From positions 400,291 to 464,290 of the forward strand of contig NZ_DF976999.1 in NCBI RefSeq assembly GCF_001485475.2: a DNA stretch of 64,000 bases, read 5' to 3'. Both the position numbers and the translations under genes were made by a program. Under the pieces are notes generated by a model that was not told where the DNA came from, did not search any database, and saw only the letters and a program-made list of their open reading frames with translations. How positions within the stretch are numbered: position 1 is the stretch's first letter; every line of letters begins with the position of its first letter. Source of the DNA: Tepidanaerobacter syntrophicus (GTDB lineage: Bacteria > Bacillota > Thermosediminibacteria > Thermosediminibacterales > Tepidanaerobacteraceae). Positions 33,420 to 41,909 of this stretch are shown piece by piece.

Positions 33420-33710
33420 TTATATAGCTTTATGCTTTACACCCAAATACGCTTCTTGTACTGCAGGGTTTGATAAAAGTTCCTTTCCGGTGCCGGAAAG
33501 CACTATTCTTCCTGTCTCTAATACATATGCATAATCTGCTATTTCCAAAGCCTTTTTAGCGTTTTGTTCAGCTAAAAGGATAGTCGTTCCTTGTTCTTTA
33601 ACCTGCAGTATTGTCTTAAAAACCTCGCTTGTGTAAAGAGGCGAAAGGCCTAGGGAAGGTTCGTCTAAAAGGAGAATTTTTGGTTCGTTTCTAAGTCCTG
33701 TTGATAAAAT
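33420..33710 (-). pseudogene. livF remnant (C-terminal third of a branched-chain-type ABC ATPase)
   Basis: On the minus strand the frame ending at TAA 33420 encodes PKILLLDEPSLGLSPL (Walker B), then the switch region TILLAEQNAKKALEIADYAY and ends EAYLGVKHKAI, about 90 residues of a LivF-type ATPase. There is no Walker A, signature motif or start codon; a stop lies just upstream near 33734. It is not a copy of the intact livF at 55776-56474, from which it differs at many positions. It is therefore a relic of a separate liv operon that once lay between dapL and the DCyD-like gene. Confidence 0.85.
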
Positions 33711-33763
33711 ATTTGAATTGTTCCCTTATATCACATCCCTTCACCTGGGCAGTTAGACAGATA

Positions 33764-34924
33764 TTAAAACTTAAGCTTTCTCATTCTGGATAATGCTTCA
33801 TCTATTCTGTCATCCGGTGTAGTAAGGGAAATCCTGAAAAATCCCTCCCCATATTCTCCATAAGCATTACCCGGAATCACTACTACGGCAGCCTTATCTA
33901 CTAAATACTCTGCGAATGAGGCAGAAATATACCCTTTAGGCACGCTCGCCCAAATATAAAAGGTTCCCTGGGGTAATTCAACGTCAAAGCCCATATCTTT
34001 TAAAGCTTCGAATACAAAGTTCCTTCTTTTTGTAAGTATGCGTCGGAATTCCTCCACGCTGTCTTGAGGTCCTGAGAGTGCCTCAACTGCGGCGCTTTGG
34101 ATCGCTGTAAACTGCCCGGAATCTACATTAGTCTTTATTCTTCCCAATGCTTTGATTATGTCTTTGTTTCCTACGGCATACCCGATTCTCCAGCCTGTCA
34201 TTCTGTAAGGCTTTGATAAAGAGCCCAGCTCGATAGCTGTTTCTTTTGCTCCTTTTGCAGAAAGAATGCTTGGCGCTTTATAATCTTCGTAGATTATATC
34301 TGCATATGCGCTGTCATGGCATATGACAATGTCGTATTTCTTGGCAAATTCTATAGCTTCTTCAAAAAATTCTTTGTTGGCTACTGCCGATGTTGGATTA
34401 TTTGGATAGCATAAAAACATTATTGTAGCTTTTTCGGCAATATCTTTATCGACTTTAGTAAAATCAGGCAAAAATTTATTTTCTTTAAGCAATGGCATCG
34501 TATATGGAATGCCGCCGGCAAAAAGCGTGGCTGTTTTGTATACCGGATATGCGGGATCCGGAATTAGAGCATAGTCATCTTCATCTATAAAGGCATAAGC
34601 AGTATTTACTATACCTTCTTTTGAACCGATAAGAGCCATTACCTCAGTATCAGGGTCAAGTTCTACTTCAAATCTTTTAGAATAATAGCGTGCTACGGCA
34701 CACCGAAACTCATAAGAGCCTTCATAGGCGGGATAACGATGGTAGGCAGGATTATGAATTTCTCTTTCCATAACCTTTATTATATTTTCAGGAGTAGGTA
34801 TATCCGGATCGCCAATTGCTAAAGTTATCACATCAATTCCTTTTTTTGTCAAATCCGCAACTTTTTTATCAATCTCAGCCGAGATATATGGTGGAACTTT
34901 TTTAATTCTTTCTGATATCTTCAT
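33764..34924 (-). CDS. dapL: LL-diaminopimelate aminotransferase (DapL-type)
   Basis: A class I/II PLP aminotransferase of 386 aa that turns tetrahydrodipicolinate directly into LL-diaminopimelate, bypassing the acylated steps. The N-terminal PPYISAEIDKK segment, CYPNNPTSAVA, CHDSAYADIIYEDYKAPSIL and the Schiff-base lysine K238 in SLSKPYRMTGWRIGY match DapL-group enzymes. ATG 34924 has GGGAGG upstream. It lies 28 nt after dapF, which strongly supports the pathway assignment over a general aspartate aminotransferase. Confidence 0.9.
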   Translation of the reverse strand: MKISERIKKVPPYISAEIDKKVADLTKKGIDVITLAIGDPDIPTPENIIKVMEREIHNPAYHRYPAYEGSYEFRCAVARYYSKRFEVELDPDTEVMALIGSKEGIVNTAYAFIDEDDYALIPDPAYPVYKTATLFAGGIPYTMPLLKENKFLPDFTKVDKDIAEKATIMFLCYPNNPTSAVANKEFFEEAIEFAKKYDIVICHDSAYADIIYEDYKAPSILSAKGAKETAIELGSLSKPYRMTGWRIGYAVGNKDIIKALGRIKTNVDSGQFTAIQSAAVEALSGPQDSVEEFRRILTKRRNFVFEALKDMGFDVELPQGTFYIWASVPKGYISASFAEYLVDKAAVVVIPGNAYGEYGEGFFRISLTTPDDRIDEALSRMRKLKF

Positions 34925-34952
34925 CTTTATTCCTCCCATTTTATTATGTCAT

Positions 34953-35798
34953 TTAGCAAATTTTTTCAAGCTCTAAGTGTCCCTCGAAAACCTCCTGGGC
35001 AGGTCCCGTCATATACACTCTTTTATCATCTGTAAGTTCGATAAATAAGTCACCTCCGGGCAAAGTAACTTTTACTTGTTTTCCCGTAAAACCTTTTTCA
35101 AAGGCGGCAGCAGCAACTGCGCATGCCCCTGTGCCGCAAGCCATGGTAATGCCGCATCCTCTTTCCCATACACGCATTTTCAAATGGTCTTTTGAAATTA
35201 CCTGAACAAACTCTACATTCGTCTTTAGCGGAAAAAGCGGATAGTTTTCTATCTTCGGGCCCCATTTTTCCAATGGAACCTTTTCAACATCATCCGTAAA
35301 TATTACGCAGTGGGGATTGCCCATATCAACGCCTGTTGCTTCAAATAAATTTTCATCTATTTTAATCTCAAGATTCTTTGCCTCTTTATCTGGCTCTCCT
35401 TCTACCGGAATGTCTTGATTTAGAAAACTATAAGTTCCTATATCAACTTTAATAGCAGTAACAATATCATCTTTCATAATTATTTCCGGCCTTTGTATAC
35501 CGGCTATAGTTTCAACCGTCATATTTTTTTTGGCTACAATTCCTTTTTTATAGACAAAACTTGCAAAACATCTAACACCATTTCCGCACATAGGAGCTTC
35601 GCTGCCATCACTGTTTATGATCCTCATTTTTATATCTGCCGCATCTGATGGCAGCACCAGTAGTATGCCATCTGCACCGACTCCAAAATGTCTGTCGCAA
35701 ATTTTTTTGGCGTTTTTGATTATTGTCTGTATATCTTCCTCCAGGCCTTTTACAACTATAAAGTCATTGCCTAATCCATGCATTTTTGTAAAATTCAA
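34953..35798 (-). CDS. dapF: Diaminopimelate epimerase
   Basis: A cofactor-free racemase that converts LL- to meso-diaminopimelate for peptidoglycan and lysine. The 281-aa protein has MHGLGNDFIV at the N-terminus and the two catalytic cysteines C71 (MCGNGVRCF) and C221 (ACGTGACAV). It is the first gene of the dapF-dapL operon and has a SigA-like promoter about 40-65 nt upstream. Confidence 0.96.
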   Translation of the reverse strand: MNFTKMHGLGNDFIVVKGLEEDIQTIIKNAKKICDRHFGVGADGILLVLPSDAADIKMRIINSDGSEAPMCGNGVRCFASFVYKKGIVAKKNMTVETIAGIQRPEIIMKDDIVTAIKVDIGTYSFLNQDIPVEGEPDKEAKNLEIKIDENLFEATGVDMGNPHCVIFTDDVEKVPLEKWGPKIENYPLFPLKTNVEFVQVISKDHLKMRVWERGCGITMACGTGACAVAAAAFEKGFTGKQVKVTLPGGDLFIELTDDKRVYMTGPAQEVFEGHLELEKIC

Positions 35799-35835
35799 AA
35801 TGTAGCCCTCCTTCTAAATATAATAATTTACAGCA

Positions 35836-35863
35836 ATAATAATGCCAATCCTTTGATTGTCAA
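35836..35863 (-). promoter_or_regulatory. SigA-type promoter of dapF-dapL
   Basis: On the minus strand TTGACA (35863-35858), a 16-nt spacer and TATTAT (35841-35836). Transcription would begin about 30 nt before the dapF start, leaving no room for a lysine riboswitch. Confidence 0.65.
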
Positions 35864-35909
35864 AATTTGCTTAAATCTGGGGTCTTTCCTGGATTGCTAT
35901 AAAAATAAA

Positions 35910-35997
35910 AGTTCGGTTTTTCGGAATATGTTTATTAAATTTATTAACATATCCGGCAGTAAATCTTACTTTGCCGGGATTTCCGAAAAACCGAACT
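35910..35997. other. Three-arm inverted-repeat structure (possible cruciform or structured RNA)
   Basis: A perfect 17-bp outer stem, AGTTCGGTTTTTCGGAA (35910-35926) with its complement at 35981-35997, encloses two further inverted repeats: ATATGTT...TAACATAT (35926-35952) and CCGGCAGTAA...TTACTTTGCCGG (35953-35977). Together they can form a Y-shaped three-way junction of 88 nt. It lies upstream of the dapF promoter and beyond the kinase terminator, so neither neighbour transcript seems to include it. A DNA-level element or an independent small RNA is possible. Confidence 0.75.
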
Positions 35998-36132
35998 ATG
36001 GTTCAGATATACGAACTAATTTTGTTTTTTATGAAAGAAATTATAAAATCATCTCACTTACCACGCATAATTATATTCTTTTATAGTAACTTACTCAAGA
36101 ACCTTGGAGTATTTCTTAAAAAATTTTTCAGG

Positions 36133-36161
36133 TAAAAGAAAAAGAGGATTTTATCCTCTTT
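36133..36161 (-). terminator. Rho-independent terminator of the exporter/two-component operon
   Basis: On the minus strand AAAGAGGAT-AAA-ATCCTCTTT (36161-36141) is followed by a T-rich tail (TTCTTTT). It begins at the stop codon of the histidine kinase gene. Confidence 0.85.
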
Positions 36162-37569
36162 ACATTTCAATATAAAACGAGACTCCTTCTTCTTCGTTTT
36201 TGGCATATATATTGCCGCCGTGAAGGGTTATTATACGCTGAACTATGGCAAGTCCCAAACCTGTTCTGCCTCTCGAACCTTTGTTGTATTTTTGAAAAAG
36301 GGCATCCATGATTTCAGGTTCGATATTGGGACCATCGTTGTAAATATGAAGAAGGAAGGAATTTTCGCCTTTAGGCTCCAGCTCTATGTCGATTCTGCTT
36401 TTGGCGTGGCGAATTTGGTTGTCAAGAAGATTTTCCAGGGCAACGCGCCACTGCTCTTTGTCAGCTTTTGTTTTGACGGGGGTAAGTTTTATCGACCAAT
36501 CCAAGGCCTTTCGGTGCCAGCGGAGCCTTTCAACTACTTCTTTTATAAGTTCATCCAGCTGGAAGGTTTCTAGTGTCTGCTTATGTGTGGTAAGATAGTC
36601 AAGCTTTGTAAGGTACAGCAGGTTTTGAATAAGTTTTTGAAGTCTGTTGGCTTCCTCCTCGATAACCTCTAGTGTTCGGTTAAGGTCGCCCTTTGGAAAT
36701 ATACCGTCTTTTATGGCCTGTATATAGCTTTGAATCACCATAACGGGAGTCTTAAGCTCATGGGATATATTCTGCAGCAAAGACTGCTGGGCTTCATCTT
36801 GGAAAATCAGCTGCTGTCGGAGTTTTTCAACAGAATTCCCTAAACGGCCTATCTCGTCCTTTCGCTCAAGTTTTATCGGTTCCTGCCAGTCTCGATTTGC
36901 TAGCCTTTCCACACGTTTTTCCAAGATAACCAATGGTTTCGTAAGATACCTTGCCAGTGCCAGTGACGGCAGCCAGCTTAGGATGAACGCAAAACCCATT
37001 ATAGCTGCAAGTTTCTTAAAAAGGGTTTTCACAAGATCTTCTCTATAAGTATCCCACATATATGATACAAGATAAACATCCCGGCCCATGAGTTTGCCTC
37101 TTGTGATTACATAAAATATTCTTCTATTGTTTATCTGGCCGCTGTATTGGCAGCTTTCCTCGGTTTGGCTTTTGGCTTCATTAATTATTTGTTCCAGTAT
37201 TTCTCTTGGCGGAAGTATCAGAAGATGCTTTACAGCGCCTTCCGGAATCTCGGAAGGTTCTATAGGATTTGATATTCCCGGAGACATTATGGTATAGTTT
37301 TCCTTCAGTACTATAAAATGATTGACCGTACGTATATCGTCTTGAGGCGGCCGGTTTAGTATTCTGCTGGACTCCCACTCTTCCTTTGTCGTCTCGTCGG
37401 AAAAGCGCTCAAGGACCATGCCCTGCGCGCTTTCAATAGTTGCGTAGACTTCATTGGTGAAAAATTCCCTAAGGGTTGCAGGAAGCAAAATACACAGAAG
37501 GAGAGTTATGCAAAGGGTGATTATCGCAAATACAAGCCAAATTTGCAGGGAAAGGGGAAGATTTTTCAT
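36160..37569 (-). CDS. Sensor histidine kinase with HAMP domain
   Basis: A 469-aa membrane kinase: helix 1 (about 8-30), an extracytoplasmic sensor region (31-185), helix 2 (about 186-206), HAMP (about 207-258), HisKA with H270 in LLQNISHELKTPV, and a HATPase_c domain with N, G1 (NDGPNIE) and G2 (GRTGLGLAI) boxes. It overlaps the response regulator gene by 4 nt. It is the last gene after an ABC exporter, so it probably senses a toxic compound or envelope stress and controls that exporter. Confidence 0.92.
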   Translation of the reverse strand: MKNLPLSLQIWLVFAIITLCITLLLCILLPATLREFFTNEVYATIESAQGMVLERFSDETTKEEWESSRILNRPPQDDIRTVNHFIVLKENYTIMSPGISNPIEPSEIPEGAVKHLLILPPREILEQIINEAKSQTEESCQYSGQINNRRIFYVITRGKLMGRDVYLVSYMWDTYREDLVKTLFKKLAAIMGFAFILSWLPSLALARYLTKPLVILEKRVERLANRDWQEPIKLERKDEIGRLGNSVEKLRQQLIFQDEAQQSLLQNISHELKTPVMVIQSYIQAIKDGIFPKGDLNRTLEVIEEEANRLQKLIQNLLYLTKLDYLTTHKQTLETFQLDELIKEVVERLRWHRKALDWSIKLTPVKTKADKEQWRVALENLLDNQIRHAKSRIDIELEPKGENSFLLHIYNDGPNIEPEIMDALFQKYNKGSRGRTGLGLAIVQRIITLHGGNIYAKNEEEGVSFYIEM

Positions 37570-38228
37570 GACTTCACCAGCCTATAACCGTATCCGTAAA
37601 TTGTCTCTATATTAAGGTAGGGAAGTTTTTTCCGAAGCCGCCTTATTAAATCATCTACCACTCTGTCTGAGCCGAAGTAGTCAGTGCCCCATACTGCCGC
37701 AAGTATCTGCTCCCTGGATAGGGCTATTCCCTGGTTTTTTATAAAATACAGTGTTATGTCGAACTCCTTTGATGTCAGATCTACTGTCTCATCGTTTGTT
37801 TTGACGGTTCTGCTTGCCTCATTTATTGTATAAGGGGGAACATTGTAAATCTGAAGGCCGGGGCTGTAAATCCGCTCCAGCAAATTCCTGCACCTTATAA
37901 CGAGCTCTCTGGGGAGAAAAGGCTTTGCCAGATAATCATCGCTGCCCAGCTCAAGGCCTACCACTCTGTCGATATCCGCATCTCTTGCAGAAATGAAGAT
38001 GATGGGGGTGGCAGGGGAAGCCTTTTTTATTTCCTGAAGGAGATGATAACCGTCTATATCAGGCAGCATTATATCCAGTATCCATAAATCAGGAGGATCC
38101 TTTATGGCATCCTCAGCCTCGCTGCCGGTTAGGAATGAAGAAACCTGCCAACCTTCCTTTTCAAGATATGAAGTGAGCACTAAATTTAAGTTTTTGTCGT
38201 CTTCCACTAAATATATGCGGTAAGACAT
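37566..38228 (-). CDS. OmpR/PhoB-family response regulator
   Basis: A 220-aa protein with a receiver domain (1-120; acidic pocket E9-D11, phospho-acceptor D52, K at FLAKPFLP) and a C-terminal winged helix (about 130-218, ending ETIYGYGYRLVK). It is the cognate partner of the kinase at 36160-37569 and is 26 nt after the permease gene. Confidence 0.94.
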   Translation of the reverse strand: MSYRIYLVEDDKNLNLVLTSYLEKEGWQVSSFLTGSEAEDAIKDPPDLWILDIMLPDIDGYHLLQEIKKASPATPIIFISARDADIDRVVGLELGSDDYLAKPFLPRELVIRCRNLLERIYSPGLQIYNVPPYTINEASRTVKTNDETVDLTSKEFDITLYFIKNQGIALSREQILAAVWGTDYFGSDRVVDDLIRRLRKKLPYLNIETIYGYGYRLVKS

Positions 38229-38254
38229 AAATTTTTCACCTCTCCCAGCCGGAT

Positions 38255-39436
38255 TTATTCATAGCGCAGGGCTTCAATCGGCTTTAAGCTGCTTGCCTTA
38301 TTGGCAGGATAAAGTCCAAAGAAGATACCCACCAGCATCGAAAAGCCAAAGGCAATGGCCGTCACCGAATACGTGGTTTTTGCCGTTATTCCTATAACTT
38401 GCGCTATACCTCGGCTCATTAAAATTCCGACGATTATGCCTATTACTCCGCCGATGCCGCTGAGCACTAAGGATTCTATGAGAAATTGGCTCAATATGTC
38501 CCGCTTTCTAGCGCCAAGAGCTTTTCTTATTCCTATTTCTCTTGTGCGCTCAGTTACAGACACCAGCATTATGTTCATAATACCTATGCCGCCAACCAGC
38601 AGTGATATCGCCGCAATGCCGCCCAACATCATGGTAAGCGTTGAAGTGGTTTCGTTTAGCGTATCCAGCATTTCAGTCTGGCTGAAAATCCGATAAGCTT
38701 GGAAATCACTATTGGTATCTGTCTTAAATATCCTGGAAAGTTTTACAGATATTTCTTGAGTGGCAAGGTCTACGGTATCTTCTGACGCTGCCTGCATATA
38801 TATTGTCCTTACGCCTCGGTTTTGCAGGAGCCTTTCAGCTGTAGTAACAGGGATGTATATGTCTTCATCATTGGAGCCCATCATGGAGCTGGAGGATTCA
38901 AGGATGCCTACTACTTTAAAAATCTGTCCGTTAATCTTTATTTCTTGTCCTACAGGGCTTACCAGGCCGAAAATATCCTCAGCTATCCCCGGGCCCAAGA
39001 TAGCAATCTTCTGGCGCATGTAAACATCGGCGGATGTTATAAATCTGCCTTCTGCCAGTTTGTAGTTTCGTATGCCCAAAAACTCTTCATTTGTACCCTG
39101 AATCTGGGCGGTAGTATTTTTATTGCCGTGCTTTACGGTTGCGCTGCCGTTCATAATCGGTGCTACTGCGCTGATATAAGGACTTTCTCCAAATTCCATC
39201 GCTTCTTCATAACTTAAAGTGGTATTTGCTCCTCTGCCCGTTATATTTACAGTAAGTAAATTGGAACCCAGGCTTTGAATCTGCTCAGTTACTTGGGAGG
39301 TGGCGCCTTGGCCTATAGATACCAGCGCAATTACCGAAGTTACGCCTATGATTATGCCCAGCATTGTCAAAAATGAACGCAGCTTGTTGTCAAGAATGCC
39401 CCGCATTGCTATTTTTATGGTCTGCAGTATATCCAT
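38255..39436 (-). CDS. MacB/YknZ-type ABC exporter permease
   Basis: A 393-aa FtsX-type permease with four membrane helices: one near the N-terminus (about 20-42), a large extracytoplasmic MacB_PCD domain (45-265), and three C-terminal helices. The GIIIGVTSVIALVSIGQG and ERTREIGIRKALGA segments are family marks. With the adjacent ATPase and adaptor it forms a mechanotransmission-type exporter, in Gram-positives used for peptides or toxins. Confidence 0.92.
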   Translation of the reverse strand: MDILQTIKIAMRGILDNKLRSFLTMLGIIIGVTSVIALVSIGQGATSQVTEQIQSLGSNLLTVNITGRGANTTLSYEEAMEFGESPYISAVAPIMNGSATVKHGNKNTTAQIQGTNEEFLGIRNYKLAEGRFITSADVYMRQKIAILGPGIAEDIFGLVSPVGQEIKINGQIFKVVGILESSSSMMGSNDEDIYIPVTTAERLLQNRGVRTIYMQAASEDTVDLATQEISVKLSRIFKTDTNSDFQAYRIFSQTEMLDTLNETTSTLTMMLGGIAAISLLVGGIGIMNIMLVSVTERTREIGIRKALGARKRDILSQFLIESLVLSGIGGVIGIIVGILMSRGIAQVIGITAKTTYSVTAIAFGFSMLVGIFFGLYPANKASSLKPIEALRYE

Positions 39437-40120
39437 TTAACCTGCCACCTTTACATCTTCTATTATTTTGCCGTCCTGAATATGGACATTTCTTTGAGCC
39501 TGCTTTGCGATGTTTATGTCGTGGGTTATAAGGATGACGGTTTTTCCGCTTTTGTTAAGTTCCTTTAGTATCTGCATAATCTCAGTGCCGGACTTTGTGT
39601 CCAAGTTGCCTGTAGGCTCGTCTGCAAGGATTACGGGAGGATCTGTAGATAAGGCTCTTGCTATGGCGACTCTTTGCTGCTGGCCTCCGGAAAGTTCCTT
39701 GGGCTTATGATGTATTCTATCGCCCAAGCCCACAATTTCCAGCATTTTGACAGCCCGCTCCCTTCTTGCAGGGCCTTTTTTGCCTGCATAAGTCAGGGGC
39801 ACTTCTACGTTCTCCACTGCATCCAGCTTAGGCAGCAGGTTGAAGCTTTGAAATACAAAACCTATGTGCTTGTTCCGTATAATTGCAAGCTGGTCGTCGC
39901 TGAGCTTTGACATATCCTTGCCCTCAAAAAGATAACTGCCTTCGGTGGGAGTGTCCAGGCATCCGAGAATGTTCATTAATGTAGATTTTCCCGAGCCTGA
40001 CGGCCCCACTATTGCTATAAATTCGCCTTGTTCTATCCCAAGTGTTATGCCATCTAATGCATGCACTTCAGTGTCTCCCAGTTTATATATCTTATAGATA
40101 TCCTCAAGTTGTATCAGCAT
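39437..40120 (-). CDS. MacB/LolD-type ABC exporter ATPase
   Basis: A 227-aa ATPase with Walker [11 protein letters not shown]-loop [12 protein letters not shown], signature [14 protein letters not shown], Walker [13 protein letters not shown] and H-loop LITHD. Its stop is immediately adjacent to the permease start, so the two are translated together. It powers the exporter. Confidence 0.95.
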   Translation of the reverse strand: MLIQLEDIYKIYKLGDTEVHALDGITLGIEQGEFIAIVGPSGSGKSTLMNILGCLDTPTEGSYLFEGKDMSKLSDDQLAIIRNKHIGFVFQSFNLLPKLDAVENVEVPLTYAGKKGPARRERAVKMLEIVGLGDRIHHKPKELSGGQQQRVAIARALSTDPPVILADEPTGNLDTKSGTEIMQILKELNKSGKTVILITHDINIAKQAQRNVHIQDGKIIEDVKVAG

Positions 40121-40124
40121 TTAA

Positions 40125-41813
40125 CTACCCCCGACCACTGGGCGCAGGGCCTTCGGTTGGCGCAGGACTCATCGGCATCATTTCGTTTTGTCGCTGACTG
40201 TTTGTAGTAGAAGTGCTGGCGGCATTAGATAAGAGCACTGTATCGCCTTCATTTAAACCACTGACGATTTCTACGTATTCATCATTGCTGATTCCTGTTT
40301 TTACTTCCACCATATTATTTGCGGTCGAAGTAGCATTTGATGTCTTATTGACATTTTTGGAGTTTGCAGTCTTGTCGGCAGAAGATGAAGTATCGCCTTC
40401 AGCGGATGCAAGCATCACATAGGTCTTGTTATTTCGGTATTGGATGGCAGTTATGGGAAGCATAAGCACATCTTGCTTGTTTGCAATGATCATCTCAACA
40501 TCCACTGTCATACCGGCTTTTAGCTCGTTTACTTTATCAGTGGTTATCGTAACATCAAATGTAGAAACATTGTTCTGGCTTGTGCCTTGTTCTGCGATCT
40601 TTTCAACCTGACCTTTAAATACCTTATCAGGTACCGCCTCTGCCGTGATATTTACCGGCATGCCTACGGTTATGTTATTTATGTCCAGCTCGTCTACAGG
40701 AAGCACAACCTGCATCTTTGAATAATTTACAATTACCGCAGCCGGTTCGCTGCTTGAACTTGAAGAAGTAGACGGTCTTATAAGGTCGCCTTCCCGAACG
40801 TTTTGCTCTATGATGGTTCCATCTATCGGAGCATATACCAGAAGATTTTCCAGCTCGGATCTTTTCGACTGAAGGTCTAGCTGTGCCTGCTGAAGGCTTA
40901 GCTGCTGCTTTTCAATATTTGCATTTATATCTTCCAAATCAAGGGAGAATAATTTTTGGCCCTTTGTGACAATTTGGCCTTCTTCAATATAAACGTTATT
41001 GACTTTAGATGATATTTCGGATTTTACTTCCACTGCATCCAAAGGCTCTATCAGTGCTTGTTCCATACCTTCCTCTTTACCGCTGTCTGTTATTACATAG
41101 CCCTCAACGCTGGTATCTGATCCTTCTACATAATAGTTGCCATCGACTGTTATGGTCACATAGTAATAAATGCTCCCATAAGATGTGCGCGTCCCGACGG
41201 TGTCTATTTTTGTAACAACACCGTCAATGGTGTATATAGGATCTATAAACATAATTTCAGCTTTTTGTCCTATCTTCATTTTACTTGTTTGCGAAGAAAG
41301 AAATGGAACTTTAACCTGACATTTGTCCTGATTTTGTATAGTAGCCACAACTGTGTTTGCATTTACCGAATCGCCGACTTTAATATCGACTGATTTTACG
41401 ACTCCGTCAGCCGGAGCATAAATCACAGCCTTTTCTTTTTGCTTTAAGGCGTCTTGAAGATCTATCTGCTGCTGCTTAAGAGAGAGCTCTGCTTTTTGAA
41501 GGCTGATTGCAAGGTCTTCATTAGACAATTCATAAAGCAAATCGCCTTCTTTAACCACATCTCCTTCATTGAAGTAAACTTTTTTAACTGTGCCGTCTAC
41601 TTTTAAATTAATTGTTTCCTGCTCCATAGGCTCAAGGGTGCCGGAATCCTTAAGTACAACTTCCAGATTCCCCTTTGTTACCTTGGCTGTAGATAATTTT
41701 TGGGCTGCCGCAGTCCCCTTTGAGCTGCTTTTCTGTTTCCATAAATATCCCGCAAAAATTAATGCAGCAACCACAACACAAATTATTGCTATTTTTATAA
41801 CTTTCTTTGACAA
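40125..41813 (-). CDS. Membrane-fusion/adaptor protein (MacA/YknX/HlyD family)
   Basis: A 562-aa adaptor with one N-terminal membrane helix (5-25), biotinyl-lipoyl-like segments (GTVKKVYFNEGDVVKEGD and a second one near APIDGTIIEQNVREGDL), two helical hairpins with coiled-coil character, beta-barrel domains and a Ser/Thr/Asn-rich C-terminal tail. It is longer than usual because the hairpin/lipoyl unit appears twice. It is the first gene of the operon adaptor-ATPase-permease-regulator-kinase. Confidence 0.9.
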   Translation of the reverse strand: MSKKVIKIAIICVVVAALIFAGYLWKQKSSSKGTAAAQKLSTAKVTKGNLEVVLKDSGTLEPMEQETINLKVDGTVKKVYFNEGDVVKEGDLLYELSNEDLAISLQKAELSLKQQQIDLQDALKQKEKAVIYAPADGVVKSVDIKVGDSVNANTVVATIQNQDKCQVKVPFLSSQTSKMKIGQKAEIMFIDPIYTIDGVVTKIDTVGTRTSYGSIYYYVTITVDGNYYVEGSDTSVEGYVITDSGKEEGMEQALIEPLDAVEVKSEISSKVNNVYIEEGQIVTKGQKLFSLDLEDINANIEKQQLSLQQAQLDLQSKRSELENLLVYAPIDGTIIEQNVREGDLIRPSTSSSSSSEPAAVIVNYSKMQVVLPVDELDINNITVGMPVNITAEAVPDKVFKGQVEKIAEQGTSQNNVSTFDVTITTDKVNELKAGMTVDVEMIIANKQDVLMLPITAIQYRNNKTYVMLASAEGDTSSSADKTANSKNVNKTSNATSTANNMVEVKTGISNDEYVEIVSGLNEGDTVLLSNAASTSTTNSQRQNEMMPMSPAPTEGPAPSGRG

Positions 41814-41909
41814 CCGCTTTTCCTCCCCTGCTCAATTCTTTAAGGTTGAGTTAATTCTATTTAATGAAAACGGATAAAATACGATTAAATTATGGGATTT
41901 TGTGAAAAT

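Noticed and set aside
35799..35997. Lysine riboswitch or T-box before dapF
   Set aside because: The predicted transcript leader is only about 30 nt, and the large inverted repeat lies upstream of the promoter with none of the T-box or L-box conserved words.
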